Shown here in pieces: positions 44,327 to 55,175 of a stretch of DNA of 64,000 nt. How positions within the stretch are numbered: position 1 is the first letter of the stretch; every line of letters starts with the position of its first letter. This DNA comes from Notolepis coatsorum (Eukaryota; Chordata; Actinopteri; Aulopiformes; Paralepididae), in contig OZ020593.1 of assembly GCA_963971535.1 (NCBI GenBank), forward strand, positions 37,121,384 to 37,185,383, read 5' to 3'. The notes beneath the pieces were generated by a model. The model saw only the letters and a program-made list of their open reading frames with translations, had not been told where the DNA came from and made no database searches. The translations under genes were made by a program, and so were the position numbers.

Positions 44327-45478
44327 CAAGAAGAAGAAGTCTTTATTTGTCATGCAGATTTAACACACACACACATACATGCGATGGGCGACCCACAGGA
44401 ACTCATGCACTGAGTCGCTGATGAAATGTTCTCTGCACTTCCCATTCCATCGTCCTTCCCCCCAAGGGCAGAAAGGCCCGGGAGATACCCCACCTGGGTA
44501 ACTGGCAACACGGCAACCTGGTCCCGAAGCAGGAATCGAACCCAGGACCTTCTAGCTGTGAGGGGACAATGGGTCTCATTCCCGAACGGATTTACGACCA
44601 AAAATTTCCTCTTAGGCTGATTTCTGCCCATTTAAGACATATTAGGGATGGTAGCGCGATTCCCCAAATTTTCCTGAGATCAGATTTGAGCGTGGCTGAG
44701 AGCAGATTTAAGAGTGCGGAGGAGCACACTTATGATTGACTGACTAATTGAAAATGTTATTAACTTGACAGACTGTGTTCTCATAGTGATTCCTTTATGT
44801 TAATGCTACAGGCCTCCTTGGAATTAATTACTTAATCATAATTAAAGTACAGACTGTACCTATACTGTACGTAGGGCAGAGCATATAGATATAGTATCTA
44901 CTAAATCCTAATGCAACAAGTCATTAATGCAATAATAAGCCTATACTGCGTTCATTCATTACGCCGTAGGCATTAATGGAATAATAAGCCTATACTGCGT
45001 TCATTCATTACGGCGTAGGCTACAGTATACTGCGTGCGCGTGTGTGTGTGTGTGCGTGCGCGCTGCGGCAGGTGTACCACGGGCTGTATATATATGATGA
45101 CAATACATTAATCTAATCTCATTTCGATGGGTCACACAAGACTCGCAAGGCACTTCCGCATCCATTTCCACACAGCTGCGTCACTACTTTGCCTTATAAG
45201 GAGCTCTGGAGGCGTTGTTTTGTATGCAAATGACCTGAATGGGGACGCGCGTTCGAGTTTAAGACATAATGCCATTCCCCAAGCAGATATCAGATCATAT
45301 CACAGGTGCAACCGTTTGAGCCACTTAAGACATATTACCAGCACGTTGGGGACTCAGAGTGAACTTGTCATTGATTCTGTCTCAGTCGGTTCCAAGATAA
45401 GTCTTCCAAGAGAACTCTTTGGAACATTTTGGGGAATGAGACCCAGAGTTACTACACCACCGTGGCGCCACAAGCCAG
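44327..45478 (-). mobile_element. tRNA-headed SINE, minus strand, copy 2, split
   Basis: Body and tail at 44327-44570 (AAC/AAG microsatellite, TCTTTATTTGTCATGCAGAT, GGAATCGAACCCAGGACCTT plus CTAGCTGTGAGG) and head at 45445-45478 (TACTACACCACCGTGGCGCC). The two pieces are continuous in copy 1; the Harbinger-like element at 44571-45444 separates them. Confidence 0.75.
44571..45444. mobile_element. Harbinger-like TIR element, family R, copy 2
   Basis: Ends GGGTCTCATTCCCGAACGG and (inverse) GGGTCTCATTCCCCAAAATG. It shares with copy 1 ACAAAACAACGCCTCCAG-type text near 45205-45225 (inverted) and the GCCTATACTGCGTTCATTCA words, here tandemly duplicated (44941-45020). A GT-rich run lies at 45034-45060. 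It inserted in a SINE; the 3-bp target duplication is no longer exact. Confidence 0.75.
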
Positions 45479-46259
45479 CAGGAAGGGTAAAACCCTTTCA
45501 GCTGAGTAACAATGTTCATCAAACAGGTCTGCGGCGGCCAGAGGATGTAGAGTGGAGGGGTCTTGAGGCTGTGTAGTTAGAGACCATTGACCAATAACTG
45601 GTCCTTGACTATTGGAGAACAGAGTCGAATATACACGCACTCGCACACACACAAAACACCTCTCTCCTTGGCCTTCACTGGGGTCACGCAAAACCAATTA
45701 TTTTCATGGCTTTGATTTCAGAGTAGGTGTGTAAAATGTATTAATAGAATAATGATGAATTTGCAAGCTATTAGGTTTCAATTAGTTATTCGCCCACAAG
45801 AGTTTGTCAGATTAGAAATTCAAGGTTAAACTGGTCCTGGACCAGTGAGAGTGGAACACAAACACACGCGACACACACAAAACATATCTCCCACCATGGC
45901 ATCTCTCTCTACTGCAGCTTTCACTTATTTTGCACAAAACCAATAATTGACATGGTTTGGATTTCAGAGTAGTTTTGATGAAATGAACACTTGATGAGTA
46001 AAATTGGATGCATCCATATAATACCAATGGCCTGAGGCGAGTGAAAACAGATGACTGATTGGAATTCCCCTTTAAATCGGAGTCTGAATACATTTACATA
46101 TTCTCCACCTCAAGTGCACACTTTGTATGAGACTTAGCCATGCATGTAAACAACATGGTCTGGTGCTCAAGTGCAGGACTGAATTGCATCCATCATCGCC
46201 AACACATTTCTTCAGAGGTCAGGGTCACAGGGCAGCATGCCTGGTGCAGTTTGGGAGTG
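45479..46259. other. Spacer with a loosely repeated block
   Basis: TTTGATTTCAGAGTAG words recur at 45709 and 45957 with similar downstream text, and CTGGTCCTGGACCAG is a small palindrome (45831-45845). No gene recognised. Confidence 0.35.
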
Positions 46260-46262
46260 ATC

Positions 46263-46345
46263 AGTTTTTTTTTTTTTTTTATGTATTTAACCAGGAAGTA
46301 ATACAGGACTCCCTCTTGTATCCAGGGAGTCCTGGTCAAGATTGG
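46263..46345 (-). mobile_element. LINE 3' end, minus strand
   Basis: T-run then ATGTATTTAACCAGGAAGTA, CTTGTATCCAGGGAGTCCTG and GTCAAG, the inverse of a fish LINE/SINE tail ending in TTAAATACAT plus A-run. Confidence 0.5.
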
Positions 46346-47399
46346 AATTAGTAACATTTGGACCTCACAAGACAGTAAAAACACTGATCACAACAATGCA
46401 ACGTCCACCCTCCACACACACCCTCTAATCAAGCCAAGTCACTATTCCTTAACTTCAGCCCCTGCTGCCATGACCTTTTGCATGTTAGGGTCAGAGAGTA
46501 AAATTTGACATTTAATGAGATTACAGTAGTCTGATTACAAAACCCTGTCATTTTACAGGGTTGCTCTCAATAATCACATTACAGGTACTTTTTAAAGTAT
46601 ACATAATTGATGTGGAAATTGCAGAATGTACACACACACACAATTGACTGCACCAAAATGGTGGAGCGTCCACACACGGCAAATTGACACAAAGGTGGAT
46701 GCATGACTACTGTTACTTTGCATGCTCCAGTTACAGAGCCACACATGTCATGCACAGGTTTTACACTCTGGTTCACTATAAGCACCGGGCTAAACATGCA
46801 ACCTTTACACAATGGCATGCACAATGAGCTCTGCTTGGTGACTATAGGGTTGGGTACCGTTCACATTTGAACCAATACCGGCACCCAAAGGTACCTTTTT
46901 TCAGTACTTTACTCTCTCTGTAATAACAAAGATTTTATTTCAGTAAAACAAAGTCCAAACTTCCCAATTCCAACATTGTTATTTATTTAGAACATTAGAA
47001 CATTTATTGTTGTAACACACCACACAAACTAAAACCCCTCCCTACCTCCCCCTCCCAAACAGTTACAACCTTTAAAAAATGTTTTGTTTAATGTCAACAT
47101 TATCTGGCCATCCTCAACCTGTTTTGGGAACATTATACCGTAGTTAATGTTAGCAGTTAATGTTAGTTTCGCAAGATGAGTCGTCACAGGGCTGTCAAAC
47201 TCAGGGCTGAATAGCTAGACGTCATAGCTTCTAAAATTGAAGGTGCGCGCTGGTCTGTGTGTGTTATGAAATGACAGTTCAATATGCACTCGTATTATGT
47301 GCAAGGTGAGCAAAAGGCACTTAACTGGGGGAAGATGGTGCATTGAGGAGCCTCCAGATACTCTAGTATAGCTCTGCGCCCACAGTGGAGGAGATGGAG
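46346..47399. other. Spacer with a possible hAT-like start
   Basis: At 46846 GGGTTGGGTACCGTTCACAT plus TTGAACCAATACCGGCACCC resembles hAT ends rich in CCGGTACC words, but no partner end or target duplication was found. Otherwise unremarkable. Confidence 0.35.
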
Positions 47400-47700
47400 G
47401 TAGATAGGATATTCCTTTATTGATCCCCTTGGGGAAATCCAGGCATCATAGCAGCATGGGGGAGGGGGGAGGGGAGGTACAGGTAGTAGAAGTCATGGTA
47501 CAGGTCATAGAATTATAGTACAGTGGAGAAAAATAAAAATAGAATAAAAAAAGGCAGTGTAAACAATATAACAATATAATTAACTCTGGACATGTGCATA
47601 TTGGCAACAAGGTGCAAGCTGAGGGTATTTATACCTTCTGTTATATTTGCCCTACAATAAATATAGTTACAATATATAAAATCTTAATAATCAAATAATC
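47400..47700 (-). mobile_element. LINE 3' region (Rex/CR1-like)
   Basis: GATATTCCTTTATTGATCCC plus CTTGGGGAAATCCAGGCATC followed by a GGGGGAGG run and GTACAGGTAGTAG. Collinear with 57365-57470. No coding part preserved. Confidence 0.6.
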
Positions 47701-47886
47701 TAAATCTAATTTATAATCTCTAAATGCTAAATATAATGCTCTGATGAAGTATACAGTATACACATAAGGTGTGGTATGCATAAGGTAAGTGTGCCGTGAT
47801 ATACATCATATGTTATATATTGTCCTTTTAGGTGGGAGTCAGACACTCAGTGATGGAGACGGCGTATGGATGTAGAACAAATATGC

Positions 47887-48060
47887 CTCGCTGCCATTAT
47901 AAAGCCTCTTCACGCACCTATGAGAGACCCGGGAAAGGGCACAAGCGGGGCTTTCCACAATTCATTCAACAACACACAGCTGTGGCCATTCACTCACTAA
48001 TCAGCCATAACAGTCATTGGCCTCACAGCTATGGGGGAAAACACTGTCATTTCATTAAAA
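47887..48060. repeat. Dispersed repeat Z, copy 1
   Basis: Shares with 58508-58655 the words TTATAAAGCC, CACAGCTGTGGCCA, CACTAATCAG and CACAGCTATGGGGRAAA in the same order. It covers much of a 152-codon plus-strand frame (47832-48290), which is therefore unlikely to be a gene. Confidence 0.6.
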
Positions 48061-49319
48061 AAAACACAGCATTCAGTCAAGGAGGCTACACCACTGAATT
48101 ACAGTCTGGCAATTGGTGTAGATTATTTGTTACATTTAGAATATGTGACGTCCAGGCAAAAGAGCCATACTTAGAAGTGCAATACAAAGTGGGGCTCTCG
48201 TCTAGAGGTTGCTGTTTGACGGCATTACAGACTCTACCTTTAAGGTTTCTATTTCATGGCTATTGGAGGCAAAGTAATCCAAACAACTAAAAGTAATCAG
48301 ATGACAGTTTGAGGAGTTTGAGGTTACAATAATGTAATAAGATATACGTATCCATTTTAAAAACAGTTATCACTTTTACAAAGCAAACTAAAGAATGCAG
48401 GAGATTATAAAAATAAGGGATACAGAAATTGTATGAATGCAGAATGAAGAATAAAAACAAATAAAATATAACAAGTCATTATGAATTGTTGATCCGTGAA
48501 TTGAGTGATTGCTAAATTCACAGTATATTCCCACTAGTTCAGACTGCTAGTGCAGAATGCTCCATATCACAGGCCTGATACTGAAAAGGCCCCACCTCAG
48601 GATCTCCGATGACTTTACAGATTATAATCTTAAACAGGTAATCAGTCACTTACAAGAAATCACATTTCTAAATGAATGTTCCCAGTTGGAAATAAAAATA
48701 AATAATAAATATAAAAAAACACAGAAGAACTGGCCTGTTTTCCATTGGTCCTGATGGGGGAGTCAGTCAGCCTTCCCTGCCGAGTTGGACGCGGCTCAAA
48801 GCCCCCACGGGCCGTCCAGAACCATCAGTCACCACATTCTTAGGGACGGAAGATAAACTTTACACAATTGAGTAAAGATTGATTCTCGCTGGCGCGCATC
48901 TCCCAAATATTTCTCTTTCTGGAAAGGAGGTTTTTGTATCAGTGGGGGAAGTGCTTTGAGCAGATGGGTTTCTAAGAAGTGTGAGAACGGATCCTGACGC
49001 TGCCTGGCCACCGCTGTCTGTGTACAGCTGTGCAATAAGCCTACTTTAACTTATCTTTTTTTCCCCTTTTGCCATCCGTCTTCTTGCTCTCCCCTCATGT
49101 GTATACAAATTTATTTTCCTTCGCCAGTTGAGTGGCCGGGCCGCAGAATTTTCTATTTTGAATATTTCCTCTTTCTGTTCTCTCCTGTACACATCAGCAG
49201 GAGATCCGTCAGTCTACACCAAGCAATAAGAACTCAGCTCAACAAGCACAGCTCAACGTTGTTGAGTGAAACACATCACATCCTCAGAACACAATCTGTC
49301 GGCCTTAGAAGCAGGCTCT
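48061..49319. other. Spacer, no recognised feature
   Basis: A LINE-like word (CTAGTGCAGAATGCT at 48547) may be a decayed reverse transcriptase end, but too little is left to support it. No other feature. Confidence 0.35.
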
Positions 49320-49670
49320 GTTTGTGTTACATAGTACTGTGCGTACCTTGTTTAATTTTACCAACTTGTTGAAGTCAGAGGTTCTAGGTAGGATTGTTAG
49401 TAACTGTCTAACTGAATATATAACTGTTTCCACTAGAGGGCGCTCTAGGCGGAGCCACTCAAGACACCACCAGGTGGCGAGTATAAATAGGAATGTCTCC
49501 TCCTACTCGACCTCTCTCCCCCACCTACTTCTCACAGAGAGGAGGACTCATGTGTTACTGCTCATACCATGTGAATAAATAAACCACGCCAGTTAAAGGC
49601 TAAAGATAGAAACCATGCCTCTTGACCACATTATTGTTGCCCTATAGCCTGATTCTGTGAACACAACTAC
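49320..49670 (+). repeat. Candidate solo LTR or promoter cassette
   Basis: Within about 150 bp it has two CTCF-like motifs, a TATA box TATAAATA (49482-49489) and overlapping AATAAA signals (49574-49583), ending near GTGAACACA. The order TATA, about 85 bp, polyadenylation signal, terminal CA is that of a compact LTR, but I could not fix the ends or a target duplication. Confidence 0.35.
49430..49479 (+). promoter_or_regulatory. Two tandem CTCF-like motifs
   Basis: CCACTAGAGGGCGCT (49430-49444) and CCACCAGGTGGCG (49467-49479), both close to the CCASYAGRKGGCR core recognised by CTCF zinc fingers, in the same orientation and 37 bp apart, just before the TATA box. Confidence 0.5.
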
Positions 49671-49746
49671 TGTGTAATTAATCTCCGTTGTTATCTCCAG
49701 TGTAATTACATAAAGTAAGCCTTTGTGGTTAAACAAGTATTTTTTA

Positions 49747-50210
49747 TTTTTTTTATCCACTTTTTCTCCCATTTTCTATATTTTTCTCCCATCCCAATTT
49801 CGTATCATCCAATTCAACCCTCCCCTGTCACGAACGCTGTTTCTTGCCTCCAACAAGCCGGCTGCAATGTGGACTAAGTCATACATAGCACAAGTCCCCT
49901 CCGGTACTTGAGGTAACAGCAGTCGCATCTTTTCACCTGCGCAGCTCGATCTCTCATTGGCGAGGAGTAAGGCGTGGGAGGCTCACGCTGCCCCCGACAC
50001 TTCCTGATTCTACTGCGCAGGCGCACCAACCGACCTGTAGGAGTCGCTGTCCACAACGCCCATCAGTTTCCCACCCCCTAATACGCCCAATGTGTATTAG
50101 TATGAACGACCAGCTAAACTGAAAGCAATGTGGAGCGCTGGGCTCGAGCAGGCGAGCCCAGCGTCTCTGCATTCGTGGCGAGCGCCTTGCCCACTACGCC
50201 ACGTAGCCGC
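49747..50210 (-). mobile_element. Complete tRNA-headed SINE
   Basis: A 15-bp target duplication, AACAAGTATTTTTTA, flanks it exactly (49732-49746 and 50211-50225). The minus-strand head reads GCGGCTACGTGGCGTAGTGG plus GCAAGGCGC, with an A-box TGGCGTAGTGG. The tail is the T-rich block at 49747-49800. Related to the fragments at 22262 and 63907. Confidence 0.85.
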
Positions 50211-50225
50211 AACAAGTATTTTTTA

Positions 50226-50699
50226 AGTAAGATCTCATGTATAAGATGTCTGACTAAACTTTAATATTCAACTTGATTGCGCAAATAATTTTTCAAACTG
50301 TCCATAGAGCGCAGTTATAGAACTGACACCAAGCAACTAAAGCCGCATGCATACCCTCCAGTAATAAGGGCACCACATGAGGCGTGACACACACATGAAC
50401 CCGGGAACTCCGGATGGGAACTGAGAACTGAGCTTGAAAATAATGACAATGGTGTGGATTCCTACCTACGTACTGTTGAAGGATCAAAACATATTGACAA
50501 AAAGAGACGGTGAGGAGAAGGTTGACAGATAGATTCCTACTGCACTGTGCCATGTGTCCTTGTACGAGGTTGGTTAGGGCTGGATAGTTGTTTTGTTTCA
50601 GTTTTTTTTTTTATTTGTTTGATTATGTGACAAGGCTGGCCATACCTTGTGCACTGAAAGCCTTTAAAAAGAAAAAAAAACTGAGAAGCATTTCTACTC
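50226..50699. other. Spacer, no recognised feature
   Basis: A weak inverted repeat, AGTTTTTTTTTTTTAT near 50600 against AAAGAAAAAAAAACTGAGAA near 50668. Otherwise nothing recognised. Confidence 0.35.
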
Positions 50700-51010
50700 A
50701 GCCACCCTCTCGTGAGACGTTTCCTGTTTGGCGCACGGCGTCTCAAGCCTGTGGAACGTGCTCTGTCTCCGAGCTGGGACCTCCAACTGGTCCTGGAAAG
50801 GCTGTTGGGGGCCCCGTTTGAGCCTCTTGAGCAGGCGCCGTTGGATCGACTGTCTTTCAAGAAGACCGCGTTCCTTCTGGCCATCACCTCCGCTAAACGC
50901 GTGGGTGAGCTGTGGGCTCTCTCGGTGTGGTCAGAGTGCCTGTCTATTGAGGCCGATAGCAGGCGACTCTGAGGCCTAATCCGGCCTTTGTGCCAAAGAA
51001 TATCCGGAGC
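50700..51010 (+). pseudogene. DIRS-type tyrosine recombinase fragment
   Basis: The plus frame at 50712-50972 encodes about 86 residues including PSWDLQLVLERLLGAPFEPL, LSFKKTAFLLAITSAKRVGE and LWALSV. The pattern WDL-x-LVL, APFEPL and FLLAITSA-R-VGEL-x-ALSV is that of the N-terminal half of the YR domain of DIRS1-type retrotransposons; the arginine in SAKRVGEL would be the first catalytic arginine. A stop after DSRRL and a frame change (then RPNPAFVPK) break it, and the C-terminal RxxH and tyrosine region is missing. DIRS elements integrate with this recombinase rather than an integrase. Confidence 0.65.
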
Positions 51011-51079
51011 CCTTACAGCTCTTTGAAATGTACTGTATGCAGGGCCGCCTCAGGGGGTGTGCGAGCAGTGCGGTCGCAC

Positions 51080-51104
51080 AGGGCCTCGCGGGAAGGGGGG
51101 CCTC

Positions 51105-51141
<37 letters not shown>

Positions 51142-51220
51142 TTTTTATTAATTTTTTTTATTATTATTATTTTTTTTTTTTTTTTTTTTTTTTGCGAGGC
51201 CCCCCTTCCCGCGAGGCCCT
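51080..51220. repeat. Hairpin with A/T-tract stem
   Basis: AGGGCCTCGCGGGAAGGGGG plus GCCTCGC and an A-run is mirrored exactly after a T-run by GCGAGGCCCCCCTTCCCGCG plus AGGCCCT. It is probably a second, inverted copy of the element's own end. Confidence 0.88.
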
Positions 51221-51689
51221 TTTTCATCACAGACCTAAAATCTAGTTTTGCTTATATGCTTATATATTTCACATTAGACACGTTTGTAGAATGTGTCTGA
51301 CTTGTTCCTGGGTCTGCAGTCCTGCAGCTGCAGACATACTCACTATTGGAGCTCAGCCTCTGGGGTTCTGCAGCAGCATTGGTTTCAACGAAGGGAGTGG
51401 TTTTACTTACAGCGTGTGTAGACAGTGTAGTTGCCGGCGTGGCAGCGTGAGTCGGCTGCGTTTGACATTTTCGCGCGTGCAGCTTTTGACTATGCTTAGT
51501 TATGCCCAATAGCCAAGACGAAGAAAGAGGTCGGTCATTATCAGTCGGTCGGTCACCAACCAAGGAACGTTGACGAAAGGCCTCTCGCTAGCGGGACAAA
51601 TGGCCGGAGCCTTTCGGTATAGCCATGTCGGCTAGTAGCTAGCTTAGCTAAATGCTAACTAGCGTTAGCTAACCAGGCGAGGCGAGTGG

Positions 51690-51808
51690 ATGTCTTTTCA
51701 AAAGAAGGAGAAGAGAACTTGTGAGCAGATAAATCTGTTAGGCAGCAATACGCCGAAATTACACCGTGGGGCCAAGAAAGTATCCTTCCACGTTGATACT
51801 GCGTTATG
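51690..51808 (+). CDS. Candidate first coding exon inside the hAT element
   Basis: ATG opens 39 codons beginning MSFQKKEKRTCEQINLLGSN, lysine-rich and basic, and ends at TTATG followed by GTGAGT, a consensus donor. Lying within a hAT element, it may be the start of its split transposase gene or of a captured host gene. I do not recognise it, and no acceptor-flanked continuation with hAT motifs was found before 52966, so the element is probably non-autonomous. Confidence 0.35.
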
Positions 51809-52479
51809 GTGAGTCAACTTATGATTATGTACCCGCCGTGGATCTGAGTCACCTGACCCTATCTCTCTTTCTCTCTTGGAGCCAAACTGGTCTAGCTAAT
51901 ACTACTAGTAGCTAACTGTGTGAGCTAACTGTTAGCCAGTTAGCTGTTTAGCGTCAGCTGGGAACGTTCGTTTGATGCTATCAGTTAGCCTTGAGAATAG
52001 CAGGCCCTTTGACAGAAGATGTAGTCGGGCCTGCACCATGACAAGGCTCTGGCCAGTGGCCATAGCTTCTTTTTGTCCCGCCAGCGAGAGGCCTTTCGTC
52101 AACGTGGAGACCTTGCGGCCTTTCGCCCAGCGTTCATCGTGCAGGTAACTTGGATTAATGAAAATGTCATGATGACATTACCCCACTCTTCCTTCCTTCC
52201 CCTCCCGAATGTTTTGTTAATAACGATGTTTTTTTCCAGGCAAAACATATGCTACTTCACAACATTTGGAGATACGACATGTGCTGTGTGTGAATGGTCG
52301 TTTGTGTAGCCACGTTGTGTGTGTCACGTGGCCTGGTGTCACAGTACCTGGCTAGCCTATTTAGCTGATGTCGGCCATTGGCTCCTTGCTGCTTTGGTTT
52401 CTCTGTTGACCCTCTTCTTGTTGGATTTAAGTGTTGATCTTTGTCCTTTTGAATCTCTCATACATGCTATAGTCTCTCT

Positions 52480-52760
52480 CTAACACACACACACACATGA
52501 CAAACACACATGTTCTCTCTCTCTCTCTCTCTCTCTCTTTCTAACACACACAGTCTGCCTATGGCGGCCTTTCTCGATGGCTAGGCTGTGCTCAAGGATC
52601 TTCAGTCACAGTGCTCGGGTATTCTGCCACTGTGTACTCTCTGTTTAGGGCCAAATAGCATTTCAATTTCTTTCCAATGTGTCTCTCTCTCTCTCTCTCT
52701 GTACACTGTATATTGACTGTAGAACGGGAGCTCTCTCTCGCTCTCTCTTTTGCTATATGT
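52480..52760. repeat. CA and CT microsatellites
   Basis: Interspersed CA (52483-52496), CT (52514-52539, 52682-52701) and CTCG runs inside the hAT element. Confidence 0.85.
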
Positions 52761-52815
52761 TGACTGTATCATGCCCCGCCTCGGGCAGCGCTATTATTTA
52801 AGAATATGTTGACTG

Positions 52816-52819
<4 letters not shown>

Positions 52820-52870
<51 letters not shown>

Positions 52871-52917
52871 TTTTTTTTTTTTTTTTTTTTTACCTTGGGG
52901 GGGGGGGGGGGGGGGGC
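52820..52917. repeat. Poly-A, TA, poly-T, poly-G run
   Basis: A-tract, a TA microsatellite, a T-tract and about 19 G in a row, next to the right end of the hAT element. Lengths may be affected by sequencing error. Confidence 0.9.
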
Positions 52918-54479
52918 CTCGCGTTAAATCTCGCACAGGGCCTCGCATTTCTCCCAGGCGGCCCTGACTGTATGTGTGACGTTTCGGGATATTGTGTAGA
53001 GAGCCGGAAACCATTTCCAAATCGTTGCTCTGACGTGGGTTTCTTCCTGGATATAGGCCCGTTTCTGAGATAAAGATTCTTATTGTCAGGCTCTTCTATA
53101 ATATAAAGCCCCAGCGATATGAAAATAATCCAATTACACAATATGCCTGCAAGGCTGAGCACTGCTGCTGCCTACATGCCTGGTTGCTAGATTAACTCAC
53201 ACACACACCTTTTTTATTAATAAGCATATATTCAAAATAAACATAGAATAGCCTACCATCTGGATCAAGCCTCCGAAAGAGGCCAAGAGAAGAACGTGTC
53301 ATGTTTGCACAGCTTCAATTAGATATCATAACAGACATGAAAGACAGACGGACAGAGGAGAGGAGAGGAGGGATGTAACATAAACAAAGACAACAGAGCA
53401 AGAGGTGAGTGTTAGAAAGCTAGTGGAATGGGAAGGAGGACACGTTCATTCAACGGTGATAATCACCTGTGGTCGTGGCCCAGTACACCTAATCCATGTA
53501 AACAGATGCAGCGGTCACAGGGATCAGTGTGTTTGTGTGTGTCCATGTATGTGTGTGAGTGTGTGTATGAAATGCGGATATACTGTAAGGTGTGTGTCAC
53601 ATTTCAGAGCAAGGGTGTGCGCATTTGCCAGAGTGCCTGACGAACATCACCGACCATATGGAGGTCTGAAGCATGTGACCTGGCCTCATCCTCCTCCCCT
53701 GAACACCTCATTTGACCGCAGGCGCAGGGTACTACTGCTACGGTCGTGGAGGTGTCCCTTCATCTTAGTGGTCGGAACACTGTGGAGGCCGTGCAAGCAG
53801 ACAATTAATGGGGTAGGGGGAAACACACACTAGAACTGAAACTACTACCCGAGTACCCGTCCTGCACTGCTGTGAGGTGGAGAAGCATAGTCAATATGGT
53901 CGCAGTTGACCCAGCTAACTCCTGCATGGCAGAAAGCCAAAACAACACAGGTGCGTTGACAAAGGTGCTCTGAAACACGGGTCCCCTGAAGGTTATGGCC
54001 ACGTCTGGTCAGTCCCACAGAGTCAATGTAGCTGGTGGAGGAGAAACCTGATCAGTGGCTTGCTGTTCACAGTTTAATATCCAACCATATACATGCTAAA
54101 ACAAAGAGGCACTTAACTGGGGAGTGGAGATGCATTGTCGGCCTCAATTAGTGGACCTCATAGCCTGTGGAGGTTGAATGATGGAAGACGAGGTGGATGG
54201 TGGATCCTGTAGGCAACGTTGAAGGTGTAGAACGGACAACACGCTGTCGATGAGACTTCCACCCTGGAAAAGTCTCTGTGTCATGTGCTTCCACACCCTA
54301 GAGCAGTCTGTCAACTAAATGCTGCATGGGCTGCCATTATAAACGTACTTACTTACTTAGGCCTTTAAATTCCCAAAGGAACATAGGCCATCGACGAAGC
54401 TCCTCCATCCTCTCTGGTCTTGTGCCTCCGCTCCAGATCTTGCCAGGACAGCCCTTCTTTCTTCATCTCCTGTTCTGTG

Positions 54480-55175
54480 GTTCTTCTCCAGGTGGTTCTC
54501 GGTCTGGAGAGGGTTATCCATGCCTTCAAATCGTCTAGGCTGGAATATTGTAATGCCCTGTATGTGGGTCTAGACCAGCTCTCCCTGCGATGCCTGCAGC
54601 TAGTGCAGAACGCTGCTGCACGCCTCTTGACCGGCACAAAGAGGCGTGAACACATCAGACCAGTACTGGCCTCCCTGCACTGGCTCCCTGTTCAGGATGA
54701 TTAAAAAATTGCTATGTTTGTGTTCAAGGCCTTAAATGGTCTGGCCCCTCAGTACCTAGCTGAACTTCTCCACATGTGTACCCCAGCTAGAGCACTGAGG
54801 TCATCAAATAAGTTACTTTTAGATTTCCCGAGATCTAGGCTAAAGACAAAAGGCGACAAAAAGCTTTTGCGGTGGCTGCCCCTAAACTATGGAACAGTCT
54901 TCCACTGCCAATTAGGTCTGCCCAGACCTTAGAGAGTTTTAAAACACTGCTGAAGACTCACCTGTTTTTATTGGCTTTTTGAGGCTTGGTAAGCCATACA
55001 TCCCTGGTCGTGTCGTGATTGTTTTTAATATATTGTTTTTTTTTTACTTTGTGTATACTGTATTTTGTATTTTTTTGTATTTCTGTTTTTATATTGTAAA
55101 GCACTTTGGTGCAACTTCGGTTGGTTTTTAAATGTGCTATAGAAATAAAGTTGACCTTGACCTTGACCTTGCCTC
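54480..55175 (+). pseudogene. LINE reverse transcriptase C-terminal fragment with 3' end (L2/CR1-like)
   Basis: Encodes VIHAFKSSRLEYCNALYVGL, LRCLQLVQNAAARLLTGTKR and REHIRPVLASLHWLP, then after a frame change FVFKALNGLAPQYLAELLH and RSRLKTKGDKK. SRL-x-YCN, LQ-x-VQNAAARL-x-TGT, HI-PVLASLHWLPV and FKALNGLAP-YL are the hallmark order of the region C-terminal to the catalytic core in fish L2/CR1-type LINEs. Frame breaks near 54705 and 54850 make it a pseudogene. The 3' end AAAGCACTTTGGTGCAACTT leads to AATAAAG and a tandem TTGACC tail (55150-55172). The catalytic FADD box lies upstream and is missing. Confidence 0.82.

Larger units (their letters stand above)
51040..52966. mobile_element. hAT element inside duplication copy A
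   Basis: Ends CAGGGCCGCCTCAGG and (inverse) CAGGGCCGCCTGGGAG; ACTGTATG outside both ends (51032-51039 and 52967-52974). Copy B has a single ACTGTATG and no element (about 60106-60113), a true empty site. Subterminal GGGCCTCGC words recur on both sides. No transposase catalytic domain is visible; one possible first exon lies at 51690-51808. Confidence 0.93.
51011..55020. repeat. Segmental duplication, copy A
   Basis: From CCTTACAGCTCTTTGAAATG onward it matches copy B (60089-63906) in the same orientation with only scattered differences, apart from transposon insertions and an indel of about 100 bp (B: 62633-62741; A joins at about 53861). Copy A contains the hAT at 51040-52966 and retains the empty site of the family S element (around 53679-53686). 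Confidence 0.88.

Noticed and set aside
47832-48290. 152-codon plus-strand frame
   Set aside because: Much of it is dispersed repeat Z, also found at 58508-58655 without a matching frame; no domain recognised.
53405-53833. 142-codon frame in duplication copy A and its equivalent at 60550 in copy B
   Set aside because: The frame is carried by a TGTG-rich stretch (VCVCVCPCMCV-type text), and the two copies diverge after an insertion. No domain, and duplication alone explains its presence twice.
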